A stretch of 34,726 nt of DNA from Taibaiella sp. (GTDB taxonomy: Bacteria; Bacteroidota; Bacteroidia; Chitinophagales; Chitinophagaceae), in the NCBI GenBank assembly GCA_021740995.1, contig JAIOYR010000040.1, positions 1 to 34,726 on the forward strand. The letters are read 5' to 3'. Positions within the stretch are counted from its first letter, which is position 1. The number at the start of each line of letters is the position of its first letter. The notes under the pieces are model-generated. The model saw only the letters and a program-made list of their open reading frames with translations. It searched no databases and was not told where the DNA came from. Shown in pieces: positions 32,112 through 34,726 of this stretch. A program made the translations under genes and the position numbers.

Positions 32112-34726
32112 TTACCGCTCATACACCAGTCTTACTATCGCAGTAGTTCCATCTGTACCGGTAAAGCGACACATATACACACCCGCCGCAAGGTGCTGTG
32201 GCAATGACACGGTAGTGGCTTGTGTAGATACTGCATATCGCGCTACTTCTTTGCCATCTATAGTAAACACAGTAAATACACCACTTATGCCAGACTCTAC
32301 AGTAAGTGTGCCAGATGTAGGGTTGGGAAATACTTTTATATGCCCTACCTGTGGTGTAATGCTTTCCGCACCTCCAGATGATGGGCGTGTAGTAACCACA
32401 GTAATACCACGGCTGGCGAAGCAACCTGTACTGAGTGTATAAGTAATAGTAGTAGCAGCGATACTGTTACCTGTAACAACTCCTGTACCAGATACTGACG
32501 CAATTGCAGGGTTGGCACTGCTCCATGTGCCACCACCTGGGCTGCCACCAAATGTTGTTGATGCTCCGTTTACAACTGTTGAAGCACCCGTAACATTCGG
32601 TACACTGTTCACTACCTGTGTTATTGATTTGTAACATCCTACATTGATAAAATAGGAAATAGTAGCTGTGCCAAACGCTACTCCTGTTACTACTCCTGTA
32701 CCTGCACCAACTGTAGCAATGGCTGAGTTAGTGGTGCTCCACGCACCACCAGTTGTAGCATTTGACAATGTTACTGTTGCGCCAGGGCATATTGCAGAAG
32801 TACCGGTTATCGTAGCTACTGCAGGGCTTACGGTTGCTACAGTAATTGTATACATACCCGGAGAGGTAGTGTAAGTGATATTGGCATTACCGGCATTAAT
32901 TCCAGTAAGTAGGCCATTGGCTGCATGTATGGTAACTATTGCTGTATTGCCGCTGCTCCATGTACCGCCCGGAACAGGATTACCCATAGTGGCATTGGTT
33001 TGCCCTACACATACTACCGGCGTGCCATACGATGGACTGATAGCAGCATTGACCGAAACAACTGCCGTGCGGCTGCAGCCTCCAAGCACATAACTGATAG
33101 TAGCCGTACCTGTGCTTACACCAAAAACTATCCCTGTGCCGGCTCCTATGGTAGCAATGCCTGTTGCGGCTGAGCTCCACACACCACCACCAGTGAGCGA
33201 ACTTAGCGTGGTATTGCAGGAGGTGCATACGGTGAGTATGCCGGTAATAGGTGCAGGTGTAGTATTGATAGTAGCAGTAGTTGTGACATAGCAGGTAGCA
33301 GACAGGGAATAAGTGATAGTAGCCGTGCCTGTGCTCTCGCCTGTTACTATTCCTGTGGCAGACCCTATACTGGCTATTGCCGCATTACTGCTGCTCCAGG
33401 TGCCGCCTCCGGGTGCTGCTGATAGCGTAGTGGTGCTGCCAGTGCAGGCAGACAGTGTGCCTCCTATGCTGCCCGGCGTGGCCGATACTGTTACCTGCCT
33501 TGTGGCTGCACAGCCTGTGCCTGAGAGGTAGCTGATGGTGCTGTTGCCTGCGGATATACCATTAACTAAACCTGTGCTGCTTATGGTAGCTACAGATGGG
33601 GTAGTGCTGCTCCATGTGCCGCCACTGGGGCTGCAGGCAAGGGTTGTAGTAGCACCTGCACACATGTTTGCTGTGCCGGTAATAGCACCGGGTGACGTAT
33701 TTACGGTAAGTGTTGCCACCTTGAAACACCCTGTACCCAATGTATAAGTAATAATAGTAGTGCCAGATGTGATGCCGGTAGCTATGCCCGTACCCGCATC
33801 TATGGTGCCTATGGCTGTGTTGCTGCTTGTCCATACACCGCCCGACACCGAATGTGCCAGTGTAGTAGTAGCACCGGGGCATACAGATAGCGTGCCGGTG
33901 ATATTGGCAGGCGCAGCATTTACAGTTACTATCGTAATGCTGTAGCAACTAGCGCTTATTCTGTAAGAGATATTTGCAGTACCTGCACTTACACCTGCCA
34001 CTGTACCTGTAGCGGCATTTACGGTAGCTCTTGTAGTGTTGCTGCTGCTCCATGTGCCGCCGCCTGTGGTATTGCTAAGTGTGGTACCCTGACCCACACA
34101 TACCACTGCGGTGCCTGTATTAGCACCCGGAGCTGCATTTACAGTTACGGTAGTTGTTCTGAAACAGGTGCCGTTTGTGTAACTGATAGTAGCTGTGCCG
34201 GTACTGATGCCTGTTACTATGCCGGCAGCTACGGTAGCTATTGTGCCATCGCTGGTGCTCCATGTGCCGCCTGTAGTGGCAGAGTTGAGGGTAGTAGTGC
34301 TGCCCACACATACGGTGAGTGAACCGGTGATGGCTGCCGGTGTAGTGCCTACAGTAACAATTGCTACAGTGCTACAACCGCCTGGGGCGGTATAAGTTAC
34401 AGGAGTTGTTCCGATGCTTACGCCTGTTACTAAGCCTGTAGTAGCATTGATACTGGCTCTGCTGGTGAAGTAGCTGGTCCATGTGCCGCCACCCGGAGTG
34501 GAAGCCAAGGCCGATGTGTTGCCGATACATACCAGCAATGTGCCGGTTATAGCCGATGGCATAGCATGTACAGTTACAGTTTTGGTAGATGCACAGCCGT
34601 TGCTGTTGGTATAAGAAATGATGGTAGTGCCTGCGCTGATAGTGGTTACTAAACCCGTACTGCCTATAGTAGCAACGCTGGTAGTGCTGCTGCTCCAGGT
34701 ACCGCCGCCGGGGCTGCACGATAGGG
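32112..34726 (-). CDS. Large secreted Ig-like-repeat protein with T9SS type A sorting domain, partial (5' end outside window)
   Basis: The frame is open from the right edge through 871 codons; translation from an internal Met at 34562 would miss visible repeat sequence, so the gene is taken as partial. It is built from eleven visible repeats (the first partial) of ~72-75 residues: ITGxLxVCxGxTTTL, then GGGTWSSSNTAIATI, TGxVTGxSxGTATISY, one Cys, then TVTVNxxP. This is the Big_2-type bacterial Ig-like pattern. The last ~91 residues (from RPSSGG) are a type A sorting domain with HIKVFPNPTSG and AAGVYMCRF. Such proteins are exported by the type IX system and anchored on the cell surface, commonly for adhesion. 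Paired cysteines in most repeats may form disulphides. Confidence 0.9.
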   Translation of the reverse strand, partial: LSCSPGGGTWSSSTTSVATIGSTGLVTTISAGTTIISYTNSNGCASTKTVTVHAMPSAITGTLLVCIGNTSALASTPGGGTWTSYFTSRASINATTGLVTGVSIGTTPVTYTAPGGCSTVAIVTVGTTPAAITGSLTVCVGSTTTLNSATTGGTWSTSDGTIATVAAGIVTGISTGTATISYTNGTCFRTTTVTVNAAPGANTGTAVVCVGQGTTLSNTTGGGTWSSSNTTRATVNAATGTVAGVSAGTANISYRISASCYSITIVTVNAAPANITGTLSVCPGATTTLAHSVSGGVWTSSNTAIGTIDAGTGIATGITSGTTIITYTLGTGCFKVATLTVNTSPGAITGTANMCAGATTTLACSPSGGTWSSTTPSVATISSTGLVNGISAGNSTISYLSGTGCAATRQVTVSATPGSIGGTLSACTGSTTTLSAAPGGGTWSSSNAAIASIGSATGIVTGESTGTATITYSLSATCYVTTTATINTTPAPITGILTVCTSCNTTLSSLTGGGVWSSAATGIATIGAGTGIVFGVSTGTATISYVLGGCSRTAVVSVNAAISPSYGTPVVCVGQTNATMGNPVPGGTWSSGNTAIVTIHAANGLLTGINAGNANITYTTSPGMYTITVATVSPAVATITGTSAICPGATVTLSNATTGGAWSTTNSAIATVGAGTGVVTGVAFGTATISYFINVGCYKSITQVVNSVPNVTGASTVVNGASTTFGGSPGGGTWSSANPAIASVSGTGVVTGNSIAATTITYTLSTGCFASRGITVVTTRPSSGGAESITPQVGHIKVFPNPTSGTLTVESGISGVFTVFTIDGKEVARYAVSTQATTVSLPQHLAAGVYMCRFTGTDGTTAIVRLVYER
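32388..34726 (-). repeat. Tandem ~220 bp Ig-like coding repeats
   Basis: Ten full and one partial copy of a ~72-75 codon unit, recognisable on the plus strand by recurring GCTCCA(T/G)GTGCCGCC segments (the complement of the GGTWSS core). The repeats are diverged at the DNA level and in length. Confidence 0.9.

Noticed and set aside
32038-34395. Plus-strand open frames opposite the Ig-repeat gene
   Set aside because: Shadow frames with the same period as the repeats.

Overview
The window reads as a chromosomal segment of a Bacteroidota bacterium, most likely Chitinophagaceae or a close relative. Three signs point there: promoters of the TTG-N18..20-TAnnTTTG type, secreted proteins ending in type A sorting signals of the type IX secretion system (T9SS), and a PorW/SprE-like T9SS lipoprotein-family gene. 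This is inference from sequence; no database search was possible.

Positions 1-13.9 kb are mostly housekeeping. A collagen-like secreted protein (cut by the left edge) and a small T9SS cargo protein share a minus-strand operon. They are followed by imidazolonepropionase (hutI) and a very long PorW/SprE-like TPR protein with an unusual 11-residue-periodic N-terminal region. Then come two orphan ATP-synthase accessory membrane proteins (AtpZ/AtpI type), a SprT-like metalloprotease, a soluble TPR hybrid histidine kinase carrying a complete phosphorelay, an HD-domain protein, a decayed yitT gene, glyA and tRNA-Phe(GAA) with a near-ideal promoter and a strong terminator.

Positions 13.9-32 kb are accessory. 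The core is a minus-strand type I restriction-modification operon: hsdM, hsdS, a gene with weak uracil-DNA-glycosylase-like motifs, a putative toxin, an XRE antitoxin with a C-terminal tail, a SecB-like chaperone, hsdR and a YgjP-type metallopeptidase. The three genes between the UDG-like gene and hsdR look like a toxin-antitoxin-chaperone (TAC) module. It has its own promoter, and the chaperone stop codon overlaps the hsdR start codon. hsdR itself is cut by one in-frame TAG. A divergent GIY-YIG-like gene and a 53-residue cysteine protein adjoin hsdM. Two diverged ~200 bp direct repeats, 12.3 kb apart, bracket this block. Beyond them lies a minus-strand phage/mobile-type recombination set (OB/SSB-like protein, Sak4-like ATPase, DUF3871 protein), a structured noncoding stretch and two unknown genes.

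Positions 32.1-34.7 kb hold the 3' part of a large secreted protein made of ~73-residue Ig-like (Big_2-type) repeats ending in a T9SS sorting domain; it runs off the right edge.

The most interesting feature is the TAC addiction module embedded in, and translationally coupled to, a type I restriction operon.
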